Source: Endothia cerciana
Lineage: Eukaryota; Ascomycota; Sordariomycetes; Diaporthales; Cryphonectriaceae
Reading direction: 5' to 3'
Assembly (NCBI GenBank): GCA_026119935.1
Contig: JALRMH010000003.1
Span: 186,001-250,000 of the forward strand
DNA: 64,000 bases
A model generated the notes under the pieces. The model ran no database searches. It saw only the letters and a program-made list of their open reading frames with translations, and was not told where the DNA came from. Position 1 is the stretch's first letter; each line of letters begins with the position of its first letter. The position numbers and the translations under genes were made by a program. Of this stretch, positions 36,257 through 46,850 are shown in pieces.

Positions 36257-37341
36257 GGCCCGCGCTGGTTTTCCCTTTGTTCTTGTCCCGCTTGAAAGTG
36301 GTGGTTGGGGGGAGGTGGGTTGCTGTAAGGAGAAGAAAGAGGAAGGAAAGGAAGTTCGTTGCAACCCGTCGTCTTGTTACCGCCTGCTGGTTGAAGTTTT
36401 TCACGAGGGAGCCTGAGGAGGGAAGGTTCTGGTTCGCGTGAAATGCAACTCTAAAAATTCAGTCTGGGAGGATGGATCTCCAACTCTGCAGGAGAAAATT
36501 GGGGACATGAACTGCTAAAGCGCCGGGAGGGGTGGGCCAGGGTTGCTGCTACAGAGGGGTCTGCAGGTTGTCGTTTGGGGGGGGGGGGGTTGAGGGTGGT
36601 TGGGCCTTGGGGACCCTCGTTTCAACGCCCAAAACCTGGAACTGTACTTCTACTATGTACTATGTTACTATCTACTGTTGAGATGGATCGCTCTTCTCCA
36701 TATCTTCTCGAATCTCCTGAGGGATGAAAACCATACCCGCTCGGATCGTTATACATAAACATGGAGCCTTGGGGGGCGGATTGCCTCCTGTGCTCTGCAA
36801 TAAACCGATGTCGAGCCCCGCTCACTAAAGCTTGGCTAACACTGCTGGCGCCCTTGGCTGCAGGTATCTGTTGCAGCAGCGGCAGCAGCAGCTCTGATGT
36901 TATGTTAGTTAGTTAGTGCGTGCATGAGGTTGGGTGGCCCTGTAAGCTTCCCCCGCCCCCCCCCCCCGGCCGGCGGGCTGTCGAATCGGCGAGATTCCCC
37001 AGGCACATCCTGCAGCAGGTACAAGGTACTATGTACGATCCCGGCTCTGGCATCTGCCTGCTGAGGTGGTCTCGCTCGCAGCCCGCTATGACCGCATCGT
37101 GCTGCTAACACTTTGGAGCGTCTTCCTTCTCTCCACAGCAGACAGCCCTGCCCCCCCCCCCCAATCCACGGCCCTCCTCCAACTGGACCGGACCGAGCGT
37201 GCTAAATACATACAGTCGTCATGAGCCACCGCGATGACTAGCTCCTACCTTCCGTACCTTTCGTCCTGTCGTCGTTGGTCTCCCTGAAGCGCTTCTCTTC
37301 TGACTTGACGTCCTGCCGGTCGGTGGATCCCACGCTGCATC
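36154..37341. other. Divergent promoter region, SPF27 / ceramidase
   Basis: Contains a (GA)n microsatellite at about 36217-36250 and G/C runs near 36577 and 37150. No gene is recognised. Confidence 0.5.
36217..36250. repeat. (GA)n microsatellite
   Basis: About 16-17 GA units in the upstream region of SPF27. Confidence 0.9.
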
Positions 37342-39834
37342 ATGGAGAAGCAAGCGACTCATACCCCGGATCCGGACCAACAGTACCTCATCGAGGACGA
37401 TGAACTCGCAGGCGAGACACTGCGGAAGGGCCGGACCACGAGTCATAAAAGCGGCATCCAAGACGACGGCGGACGGCTCATGCGGCCAGCCAACTCCCGG
37501 ACTTCAAGAGTAACCCCGTGGCTGCCGCTCCTCCTCCTCCTCCTCCTCCTCCTCCTCCTGTTCTTGCCCTTCCTCCTCTACTGTTCCTCTCTTAGCAGTT
37601 CCTCTTCGAACTATCGGCTATATGTGCCTTGGGCTAGCCACGATGGGCAGTCCATGCTCGCCCAGGGAGGAGACCAGTACCTCCTTGGGGTGGGAAAGGC
37701 CGACATCACGGGCCCCGTCGTCGAGATCAACCTGATGGGCTATGCTGACCCGAGTCAAGTCGGCACCGGCCTGCGTCAGCGCTTATATTCGCGCGCCTTC
37801 GTCGTGGGTGACCTGTCCAACCCAGCGGATCGCTTTGTATACTTGGTACTCGATACTCAGTCCGGAGACACGGCTGTGAGATATGGCATCCTGTCACGGC
37901 TCCGAGAGCTGGGCCCAGAATACACAGTCTACGGCCACCACAACGTCGCCGTCACCGGGACACATTCCCACTCCGGCCCAGCAGGATGGTTGAACTACCT
38001 CCTGCCTCAGATCACCAGCAAGGGGTTCGACCACCAGGGCTATCAAGCCATAGTCGACGGTGCCGTTCTTTCAATCGTGCGGGCACATAAGGCCCTACAG
38101 CCGGGCTACCTAAGTGTTGGTTCGACGAAGGTGCAGGGCGCCAACATCAACAGGAGCTTGTTCGCCTACCTGGCCAACCCGGCGTTGGAGCGGGCGAGAT
38201 ACAACGTCAGCTCTGACGACGACGGGTCCGTCGAGAAGGACCTGAGCCTGCTGAAATTCCAGCGGGCATCCGACGGGAAGAACATCGGCGCCCTCACCTG
38301 GTTTCCGACCCATGGGACGTCCATGCTTGGCAACAACACTATCATCACAGGCGATAACAAAGGCGTCGCTGCCTACCTCTTTGAGAAGAGCGTGTCTGGG
38401 GAGGCCACTGCCGCCGAGGGCTTCGTGGCGGGCTTCTCACAAGCCAATGTCGGCGACACTAGTCCAAATGTCCTTGGCGCGTGGTGTGAAGACGGCTCTG
38501 GCCAGATGTGTACGCTTGAGAACAGCACCTGCCCTGGTGACGGCCGGACTGGGAAATGTCACGCCCGTGGCCCTCATTTCAGGCTGGATGACAGTGGTGC
38601 TTCGTCTTGTTTTGAGATCGGTCGGCGACAATTCGCCCCCGCCAGGGCGCTATACGATCAACTGACCGCGGATCCGGCCCCAGTCCGAGGTCCCTGGGTG
38701 AAGTCTTTCCACACTTTCCACGACATGTCCAATTTCACCTTCAACCTTCCCAATGGCTCCGTGGCCTCGACCTGTCCGGCCGCCCTGGGGTACTCCTTCG
38801 CCGCTGGAACTTCGGATGGCCCTGGGGTCTTCGACTTCACCCAGCACGACGGCGATCCGTCCAACACGTCACCTGTGTGGAAGGCAGTATCCAACTTCCT
38901 GAAGGAGCCGTCAGATGAACAAACAGCCTGCCAAGGACCGAAGCCCATCCTGCTCGACGTTGGTGAGGTGCACGAGCCTTACGCGTGGACACCAAACGTG
39001 GTGGACGTCCAGGTCTTCCGCGTTGGCCAGTTCATGATAGTTGTCAGCCCGGGAGAGGCGAGCACCATGGCCGGCCGGCGGTGGAAAGAGGCTGTGCAGT
39101 CTGAGTCCACAGCGCTCTTCCAGGATGATTACGACCTCTCACGTGACGCACAGCACTCCCCAGCCCCAGCTCCGGTCGTCGTGCTCGGCGGACCGGCAAA
39201 CAGCTACACCCACTACATCACCACGGAAGAAGAATACTCGATCCAGCGATACGAGGGGGCCTCGACGTTATATGGACCTCATACACTCGCAGCTTACATT
39301 AACGTCACCCTCAGATACCTCCCCTTCCTCGACGCGTCGGCTAGGAGCCCACCGCCTCACCCGAAGCAGTCGTTCCCACCTGACAACACGAACCAGTCGC
39401 TATCATTCATCACCGGCGTGGTGAGGGACGGGGCGCCGCTCGGTATGGAATTTGGAGAGGTGAAGAAGGATGTCAGCACATTTCACCGCGTCGGGGACCG
39501 TATCACGGCTACCTTCGTGGGCGCAAACCCAAGGAACAACCTACGACTGGGAGGCACTTACGCAGCAGTTGAAAAGTTGTCCCTTGATAAAGACGGCAAC
39601 CAGGTCTGGATTTCAGTCAGGGATGATTCGGACTGGAGCCTCGTGTTCAAGTGGAAGAGGACAAGCGAGGTCCTGGCCACGAGCGAGGTGGAAATCACGT
39701 GGGAGACGGACCGGGAGGAGCTCATTGGCGTGGACAAGGGGTCCTACAGACTGAGATACTTTGGGGACTGGAAGAGTCTTGGTGGAACGATCACACCGTT
39801 TGAGGGAACCAGTGCGGCCTTTACCCTCGTTTGA
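37342..39834 (+). CDS. Neutral/alkaline ceramidase
   Basis: Zn-dependent amidase that hydrolyses ceramide to sphingosine and fatty acid. Single exon, 830 residues. The N-terminus has a short basic leader and a Leu-only hydrophobic anchor encoded by a CTC repeat, so it is probably a type II membrane or secreted protein. The catalytic domain starts YLLGVGKADITGPVVEINLMGYA, the family signature. Metal and active-site segments include GTHSHSGPAGW, FPTHGTSM and the nucleophile Ser in NVGDTSPNVLG, followed by two Cys pairs (AWCEDGSGQMC, CPGDGRTGKC). The C-terminal immunoglobulin-like domain ends RLRYFGDWKSLGG. Length and motif order match fungal and animal neutral ceramidases. All key residues are present. 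Confidence 0.95.
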   Translation: MEKQATHTPDPDQQYLIEDDELAGETLRKGRTTSHKSGIQDDGGRLMRPANSRTSRVTPWLPLLLLLLLLLLLFLPFLLYCSSLSSSSSNYRLYVPWASHDGQSMLAQGGDQYLLGVGKADITGPVVEINLMGYADPSQVGTGLRQRLYSRAFVVGDLSNPADRFVYLVLDTQSGDTAVRYGILSRLRELGPEYTVYGHHNVAVTGTHSHSGPAGWLNYLLPQITSKGFDHQGYQAIVDGAVLSIVRAHKALQPGYLSVGSTKVQGANINRSLFAYLANPALERARYNVSSDDDGSVEKDLSLLKFQRASDGKNIGALTWFPTHGTSMLGNNTIITGDNKGVAAYLFEKSVSGEATAAEGFVAGFSQANVGDTSPNVLGAWCEDGSGQMCTLENSTCPGDGRTGKCHARGPHFRLDDSGASSCFEIGRRQFAPARALYDQLTADPAPVRGPWVKSFHTFHDMSNFTFNLPNGSVASTCPAALGYSFAAGTSDGPGVFDFTQHDGDPSNTSPVWKAVSNFLKEPSDEQTACQGPKPILLDVGEVHEPYAWTPNVVDVQVFRVGQFMIVVSPGEASTMAGRRWKEAVQSESTALFQDDYDLSRDAQHSPAPAPVVVLGGPANSYTHYITTEEEYSIQRYEGASTLYGPHTLAAYINVTLRYLPFLDASARSPPPHPKQSFPPDNTNQSLSFITGVVRDGAPLGMEFGEVKKDVSTFHRVGDRITATFVGANPRNNLRLGGTYAAVEKLSLDKDGNQVWISVRDDSDWSLVFKWKRTSEVLATSEVEITWETDREELIGVDKGSYRLRYFGDWKSLGGTITPFEGTSAAFTLV
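37528..37560 (+). repeat. (CTC)n coding for poly-Leu anchor
   Basis: Eleven or so CTC codons in frame form the core of the ceramidase membrane anchor. Confidence 0.8.
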
Positions 39835-40067
39835 TGACAATTGGACTCAGCACTCTTCAAGTTGGCATGGGCTTGTTTGTTTCTTTGGTTTGAGGGGTTC
39901 CCAGGGAAAAATTGAAAGGCATTGGGGGGGGGGGGGGCATGGTGACATGGTACATAGAGTCATGCACAAATACCCAGAAGCGTTGCAGGTTTGGTCATCG
40001 AGGACAGTACTTTGGGTCGCCTCGGTCTCATCAATTTTGTTCACCATGGGGTATCTGAAAAACTACC
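39835..40067. other. Ceramidase 3' flank
   Basis: Contains a G run near 39926-39937 and then passes into the AT-rich LTR-like element. No gene is seen. Confidence 0.4.
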
Positions 40068-40350
40068 TGTTCATTGTGACTAGTTTGTTTCCTGTAAAAA
40101 CTTTTCGAGCTCTTCTATTAGAGCAAGTGCTGGGTCCCAGACTCTGTTCTTACCGCTCGAGGGATTATCTAGTGGGTGCCTTAGGGAATATACAAAAAAC
40201 AGGGGGATATAGGCGTAACCCCAACCTAGGTGCTCCTTAGCACCCCTTCCTGTTAATACTTTACCACTTAATTACAACGAGGTTCCAACATAAGCTTAGA
40301 AATTTATTACATATTTGAAATTCCAAATATGAAAAAGTTGATTTTCAACA
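40068..40350 (-). mobile_element. Probable solo LTR (copia-like)
   Basis: A 283-bp AT-rich block with complementary TGTT and AACA ends. It is flanked by CTACC at 40063-40067 and CTACT at 40351-40355, a near-perfect 5-bp target-site duplication differing by one C/T. Read on the minus strand it begins TGTTGAAAATCAAC, reminiscent of Ty1/copia LTR starts, and it contains small hairpins. No internal retroelement coding region is present, hence solo LTR. A second copy elsewhere in the genome would be needed to confirm it. Confidence 0.45.
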
Positions 40351-40787
40351 CTACTTCTCTTCAGATATTGATTAATCCAAGGCTCTCTTAATCTAAGTTA
40401 AATCACTTTTTATTGTGCCACAGCTTTAAGTGTGGCGGCTTGACTATCTATGCTCCATCACCAGGTTATGTTCCTAACGAAAGGTATAGAATTTCAGACC
40501 AGCAATGTATAATCTTGTGCGGCCTTGTAGCCGCGCCACCACAACTACCTATATAAGATTTACAAGCTGGTGCGGTGTACGCAGCCAGTCATCCCTATTA
40601 CAGAACGGGGCAGTGAACCACCCGATGCGGCGGTATGTACAACCCGTGATCGACGGCCCATTTTTAAGCCCCCCCAACTCAGGAGAAGCGACAGGAACAA
40701 CTATGATTCCAAAGCAAGGCATTAGGTGTCTGTGCCAGGATGGCAGCGTAGACCTCACCGGTCGACCTGGAAAGCTCTCCCGCCGCA
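40351..40787. other. AT-rich intergenic, no gene seen
   Basis: Strongly AT-rich up to about 40520, compositionally unlike the core region. It could be decayed transposon sequence, but no element is identifiable. Confidence 0.4.
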
Positions 40788-42184
40788 TCAGCCGAAGACG
40801 AAGCCGATCTCGCCCCGTCCCGAGCGGTAGTCGTCGGGGACACCCACCGGGACACCGTCGACGAACTCGAACAGCTCTGCCTCTACCGGATCCCAGACGG
40901 TGCGCCTCAAGGCCACATCAAGAACCAGGATGCCTGCGACGACCTCGCCGTAAGGATTGCTGTCACGCTTCGGGACCGCGTAGCACTGCTGGACAGTGCA
41001 GACCGCGCCAGTCCACACGACGGGGGCAGACGAGATCTCCCCGTCGACGGCAGCCCAGGACCACGACGGCGCCCTGTACGACGCAGGCCTCGCGGCGAGG
41101 TTGCCACCCGCACCGGCCGCACCCTCCGTACTGTACCAGGGCAGGCAGAAGGGGAGCTGGTGCTCCCACAGCCCCGCGACGTACCTGGTCCTCCCGCGCC
41201 AGAACCCGGCGAAGTAGCCGACGATGCCCGAGAGTGCGACCAGCCGGTCCCGGGGCTTGGTCAGCGTCCGCCGCGTGTACAGGCTGAGGATGTTCGCCCA
41301 CGCGTCGCGCGCTTCCTTCTCTCCCACGCCATCGGCGTCCCTCGTCTCAGCAACAACGACGCCGCGCGCGGGCGCAGCGGCAGGGGAGAGCCCAGGTGTG
41401 AATAAGCGGTCGGGAAGCCTCGGGGCGCCGTCGAGTGGATCGGCCATGTTCCGGCCCCCGTCGATGTTCCTGTGCCCGCTCTGGCACTCGTACCGGATGG
41501 TGTGGCTGCAGTACCAGAGCGCCCGCGCGGATAATACGCGTTCTTCCAGACACCACGCGCGCGTGTTGACCGGCTCGCGCGGCGCAGGTTCTGAGCTCTG
41601 CAGGCACATGGTCCCGACGCCGCCGCCGCCGCCGGGACAGCGGAACGGGACCGTACTGGGGCTATTGTATAGCAGCATCCGGTTGAGGAACCCATCGCTG
41701 ACCTTGCCCGCGTTGGCGGCGATGATGGTGATGTAGCTGTGTCGGAAGATGGTCCGTATCTGGGCGATGTTCTTGGCCTTGTCCTCCTCGGAGCCCTGGA
41801 CGATACAAAAGGCGTCGACCCGGAGGTATCGTAGGCCGAGGGCACGGGTGGCCTTGATGGCGTCTCGGATTGTTCTGGGGATACACCTGGTATCGATCCG
41901 TTCGAGGTGGCCGTGCGGCTCACGAACCGCACCGTCACGCCGAAAGTAGCACCCGGCGGCGGTTCTGCCTTGGTCTTTGTGGCACGTCGGTAGTACAACA
42001 AGACCTCTTCACTCAGGAGATCGCACCATTCGCACATGGAGCTGATAGCCTTCTGCATCTCCGCCCAGGATGGGGTGGTATACGTGAAACCGGGGTCAGC
42101 ATCCCAGGCTGCTTTGAAAGACTCGGCGGAGAAAAAGGCGTGCCAGCAGTTGTCACAGACCAGGCTCTTGACTTTACGATCCAT
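40788..42184 (-). pseudogene. Broken HET-domain (heterokaryon incompatibility) gene
   Basis: Two frames together resemble a HET protein. The 5' frame, starting at 42184, gives VKSLVCDNCWHAFFSAESF and about 90 residues of a typical N-terminal region. From about 41,900 the homologous frame shifts and gives IPRTIRDAIKATRALGLRYL then VDAFCIVQGSEEDKAKNIAQ, RHSYITIIAANAGKVSDGFL, NTRAWCLEERVLSARAL and RDRLVALSGIVGYFAGFWRG, running to the stop at 40788. The expected HET motif resembling YxALSYCWG and roughly 100 flanking residues are absent. A deletion with frame change between the two parts is the simplest reading. I saw no intron that would repair it. Confidence 0.8.
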
Positions 42185-43446
42185 AGAGTGGAATATGCCA
42201 GACTAGCTCCTCAGACAAGGCGGCAGCATCTATACAACCGAGACCGAGTATGTGCCGGGCGACCTAGGATATGGCCGAGGGTAGTGTCTCACTAAGAAAC
42301 TGTCAAGCTTCGAGCAGAACAACCTGTACGAGCTTGGGAAGCGGAGAGTAGTAAGTTATGCCCTTCATGTTACTACCAGAGGTCAAGGTACGGGTACGGC
42401 TTATAGGGACAAGTAACGCTGGAAGATATGTAAGTGGAGAATCCAGGATTCGGGACCAACGACGTACGACAGCATGGAGACTATTGGAAGATGAAGACCG
42501 GCGGGTCTTATCGGGTGGGTCAGCAGCCAGATAGATTTGACTATGGGACAGGGAAGTTGACAGTACTCACTCCGTCCTAGGTTTCTTACGTGCTATGATA
42601 TCTACCCTAATAAGGTACTACTGTTAAACTGATAGGTTGCTTAGTACATACATATAGAGACGTAATACGCGTTACAGTATTCTTAAGGTCTAGAGGCCTA
42701 GAGGTTCAGGGGCGAAGCCGCTGTAATTGCAATAGTGTAGATATTGTGACCACTACTTTATTAATTCGCTCTTCAGCACTCTGGGACGAACTGCAGGAGG
42801 TTATCACAGTGCGCGAAAGTTCGTTGTCTCTGCGGCCCCAGGCGTCGCCGCCCTTTGAGGTCCTGAAGTTGGGGCCCTCGCTCATCCGGCACGAAATTTG
42901 TCTAGAACCAGCACCAACAATTCACAAATGTCCCACCAGCTCGATACCTTACCGTATTCGTCCGTCTGATCCACTTCTCTCTCGTCGAGTGGCTGATGCT
43001 GAGCATGCTCAATGGGCCGGCCGCGCGGGTGCGACTTGCATCTGGGATGAGCCATTCTGAGTGCAATCGGACCAGCACTAACAACCCCCCAGCGTATATT
43101 CATAGCACCATATCGGGAGGAACTCATTATGATGCTGACTACCTATGCAGTATGCATCACGTTATCTCATCCTTGGCTTCAGACACTACACATTTCCAAG
43201 GATGCTACCGGGGCTGATCAGCATGCCATATGCAGGGCACCGAAGGCCGGGTACATATATCTACGTCTGGGTACCGCGCTGGATGAGGGAGTTGTCAGAG
43301 GGAGAACACCAGCTCATCGCGGCCGATTTTTACTAGTATACTTTGCTTTACTAGGAGGTTCCTTACTCAAGTGGTCTTGTCGGAATTAGACTGGATAAAT
43401 GCTCGGCGCTCGTACCGTAGCTGCATCCTCTACCACCACCAGCTCC
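42185..43446. other. Intergenic 1.26 kb, no gene seen
   Basis: AT-richer, low in long G/C runs. Open frames of about 60-105 codons lack any family resemblance. Confidence 0.45.
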
Positions 43447-44780
43447 ATGGCGACGACAACAAACCTCCCCGCTGCTGCCGCGCCCGAGGATGCACCCACG
43501 GGCCAAGGCACGGGAATCACGATGACACGTGCTGTGGAATCGACGAGGTACAGCTTTCCTTGACGTACCTGACCGTCCCATTCCTTTCTCTGGCTCTCGA
43601 GTACTCACCCGAATACTATAGACCAGATCCCACAACCCGCCCTGAAGATCGGGATGCACAAGAGAAGACTGCTTCGGACCCCGACGACTCTGACTCTGAC
43701 TCTGACTCTGACAGTATTATTATGCCTTCAACCCATTTCACGCCGACAGCCTGCCTCTTCTGCCGGCACGCTTCACCCACCCACGACGCCAACCTCATCC
43801 ACATGCAAAAGGCCCACGGCTTCCTCATCCCAAGGTCGATCGATAACGGCGCCATGATACTAGCTGTGGATACCGAGACACTCGTGGGGTACATGCATCT
43901 AGTCATCTTCGAGTATCACGAGTGCTTGTCCTGTGGCACGCAAAGGGCTAATGTACACGCTGTGCAGCAGCATATGATGGGGAGGGGACATTGCCGGGTG
44001 GATGTCGAGGCGGAGTGGAGTGAGTGGAGGGACTTTTATGAGGGTGCCGAAGATGGAGATGATGGATCTGTGGATGGGGATGGGGATGGGGATGCGGACT
44101 GTGGGAGCCAGTCTGAGGAAACCGATGGCGAGCACCGCGAGAAGACACCAAGGCCCACACCACCGATGGCCGACGATGGCAGCAACCTTCGCCTCGCATC
44201 CGGAAAGATGCTAGCCCATCGCTCGGCACCGGCTCCAAAGAACCACCATCACAGACCTCTTGCTGAGACAAAGCGTGCCCGGCGCGGCGTCGACTCCCTC
44301 CTAGACGATGTTTTCCCCAGCCCTGCGCCCACAAATGACAACAGGTCCGAAGAGGCTGGTCCCTCCACGACCACTCCGGCCGCGCCCCAGCCCTCGTCGT
44401 CGACGCCGGAGCCGCAGTCCCAAGCATTGACCCGCGCCGACCGCCGCCTTCTCACATCCCACAAGTCAGCCCTCACCGTCGCGCTCTCCAACATGTCCAC
44501 CCGCGACCGCTCCGCGCTCTCGCATCTCTCGCGGGCGGAAAGGCGGGCAGCGATTGTGGGGCGGTTCAAGCAGCAGGACCGGGTCAGGATGGCGGAGAGG
44601 AGATACTGGGGTAAGTATGAACTCAGACAGGATCGGCCCGCGGTTGGTGGCAAGGTGTGGCTGCGCGGAGGGTGAGGCTTTCTGACTGTCGTCTTGCGAT
44701 TAGGTCGGGTGGAGGGGAGGGGGAATCAAGTGTTGATGAAGCATTTTAAGAACGATGTGCCGGGGCCGAAGCTAGGATAG
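43447..44780 (+). CDS. Rei1-like C2H2 zinc-finger protein
   Basis: Resembles the pre-60S export factor Rei1/ZNF622 but lacks its N-terminal finger. Three exons: 43447-43547, 43622-44610 and 44704-44780, with GT-AG introns of 74 and 93 bp; 388 residues. Finger 1 is ACLFCRH with ligands Cys78, Cys81, His94 and His99, followed by the family's HGFLIPRSI. Finger 2 is CLSCGTQ (Cys135, Cys138, His151, His157) ending HMMGRGHCRV. A Ser/Asp-rich run precedes finger 1 and an acidic region follows finger 2. The C-terminus spliced from exon 3 (GNQVLMKHFKNDVPGPKLG) matches the Rei1-type tail, which supports the second intron. Its truncated N-terminus and accessory location suggest a paralogue rather than the essential copy. 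Confidence 0.8.
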
Positions 44781-45226
44781 GAGGCTGTGAGAAGACGCGG
44801 AGAGACAGGATCGAGCTTTGGGTCAAGGGTACGCCTGCCTACAAGTTACATACTACATGGGTCAGACCACCATAAATGACTGCACATCTCTTTTTTGACA
44901 CCCGATGTCGTGAAAGCAAGAAGCGGGTTGGAAGATTCACGGTGGCTTGAGGCGTCTCGTCTGTGCTTTGGAGTAATAGCATGCCCCGAGCACTCAGGGC
45001 CTTGGCGCACCATTATTACCTGCTCCCACCTGGCTAGTCTCCAGGCCTCCGAAACGCATCCCTTGACGTCCTCCTCGCAGTAAACGATTAATCTGTCTCT
45101 GAACACCTGGGTCCTCGACAAATCTGGGACCAGCCCGAGCGTCCATCCTCGAGCAGGGCTAGTGTGGCTGCCAGCGGGAGCCCTCTGAGGGTTGACCTGA
45201 GGGCGGTCTGTAGTGTCCTGGTGGAA
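44781..45226. other. Intergenic, no gene seen
   Basis: About 450 bp between the Rei1-like gene and the 3' end of the oxidase fragment, convergent. Short random open frames only. Confidence 0.4.
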
Positions 45227-45861
45227 CTAATGATTTGGCACAAGTGTATATAAGATATAACAGGAGTCGGGTTCCTGATCATGTTGACATATTACAAACC
45301 GGGCTTCGCCACGGGTTTCGATGTCCTTCAAATCAACCACCTCCCCTGTTCTCCAGCTGACGTTCCCGCCGGCGTCGCTCCCCTCCTTCCACCGCCATCG
45401 CGCAATTTTTTGAGCACCCTGCTCCACCAGGTCCTGAATAAAACGGCCTACAATTGGCAGTAGCTTAAAGCCGTGGCCAGAATCTCCACTAGCAACAACC
45501 AGGCCCTGTACTCCGGGCACGAAATCCACGAGAAAGTCCGAGTCAGCCGAGTCTGCAATCCAGCAAACATGCTTGCAAATCGACGGCTGCTCGGCGAGTT
45601 CGGGCAGCGCCTCACGCAGAAGCTTTCTGATCTTCTGCTCGTCCTGCACGGGTATGAAGTCGTTGTTCTGCGGAGGAATGGAGTGGGTTGATCCGTGCAT
45701 GGACACGCGATTTGTATACCCAGCCCCTCCCGGACAGACTTTCAGTTGCAGAGCCTCTCTGTCCGGCTCGAAGAAGAACCCGAGGTCCCTTGCATATGTC
45801 ACCGGGACGCCCGCAAGCTGGTCGGCCTGCCCCTTGGTGAGCTGGGTGTGTGCTACACTCC
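45227..45861 (-). pseudogene. C-terminal half of an FAD-dependent amino-acid (fructosyl-amine) oxidase
   Basis: An uninterrupted frame of about 210 residues encodes SVAHTQLTKGQADQLAGVPV, TYARDLGFFFEPD, the GYTN segment, SDFLVDFVPGVQGLVVASGD, SGHGFKLLPIVGRFIQDLVE and the C-terminal WRWKE...VVDL. These are C-terminal features of fructosyl-amino-acid oxidases (amadoriases) and sarcosine-oxidase-like enzymes, including the GHGFK FAD-contact motif. The N-terminal Rossmann half is missing here. Homology stops abruptly at about 45,861, next to the decapitated peptidase. The complementary N-terminal half is at 58871-59588 on the other strand. Without a start codon or nucleotide-binding domain this piece should be inactive. 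Confidence 0.85.
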
Positions 45862-46850
45862 TCGAGCACCCTTGGCCTCACGCTATTGGCCGGCCTGGCC
45901 GCGGTACGCGGGGAGTATCTATATGTAATGTCATGGTGTACAATGCTGCTGGGCAAGTCGTCCCCGCGACTCCCATCTCGCTCCCCGGCTCCAGCTCTTC
46001 ACCTTCTCTCAACAGCGTCGACGGGATCAAGCGCCAGAAGGCCACCTACCTCTCGGAGAGCTGGTGCGGCTTTGTGCAGCAGGCGCCCGCCGCAGGCTCG
46101 TACGACCAGACCGTCGCCCAGTGGACGCTGCCCTCTGCTTCGGGCGGCAACTCGTCGTACCAGATCGCCCAGTTTGTTGGCATCGACGGCTTCACGACTA
46201 CCGACGACTACAACGGGGGACTGTATGGAGGTACTGCCTATACCTTCAACGGTGCCGGGGATGTCGACTCGATCTTTGCCTTTTGGGAGTTTGTGCCCGA
46301 GGGTCGGACGGTGGTCTCTTTACAGGGTGAGCATACCTACCTGCCGACGAATACCCAGACGGCCTAGATTGCGGGCGGGCTGGGAAGAAATCTCCAGCGA
46401 GCGTGGGTGGCTCCATCAGGGCATACGCCACAGTGGTTGGCCCCCAGAAGAGCACAGCGTACGTGGAAACCCAGTCCCCACCAACCCCCACGCCCACACA
46501 CTTTATGTAAACCACGGAACGTTCACAGGCCCACCTGAGCGTCGTCAGAACCTGAGGACGGGCGAGACGGTAGTGGTGGATATCGATGGCACAGGGGACC
46601 ACGGGCACGCACTGCGGCATCTCAGCACAGTGGATCAACGAGAACCTCGTCCCGGGGGTTGAGCCGTATCCCCAGTTCGACACCTTCGAGCTCATCGACT
46701 GCTACAGGGAGACGACCGAGGGCTCCGTGGGTTTATCTCGACGGCGCAAGCGTCGTCGATGGCGGCTCCTTGTCGACCAATGGACCGTTTTGTGCCCCCT
46801 CGGAGCTGAGCAGCCAGGTCTTGGAGTTTGAGTACACGTCTGATATTTAG
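45859..46850 (+). pseudogene. G1-family (eqolisin) peptidase relic lacking its start codon
   Basis: A signal-peptide core (STLGLTLLAGLAAVRGE) begins at about 45,862 but has no ATG; upstream sequence in this frame is the oxidase fragment. In another frame follow ESWCGFVQQAP, the catalytic-Gln segment VAQWTLP, FVGIDGFTT and the catalytic-Glu segment AFWEFVPEGR, all typical of the glutamic peptidase fold. A proper intron at 46327-46397 (GTGAGC to CCAG) leads to GGSIRAYATVVGPQKSTAYV. Beyond that the homologous frame changes at least twice (near 46595 and 46735) before GTHCGISAQWINENL and YLDGASVVDGGSLSTNGPFC to a stop at 46850. The lost ATG plus frameshifts make it a pseudogene. Its former start seems to lie at 59586-59594. 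Confidence 0.8.

Noticed and set aside
45850..45858. GTG as an alternative start for the peptidase
   Set aside because: Non-ATG starts are unlikely in fungi, and these bases belong to the oxidase C-terminal fragment on the other strand; the inversion explains the missing ATG better.
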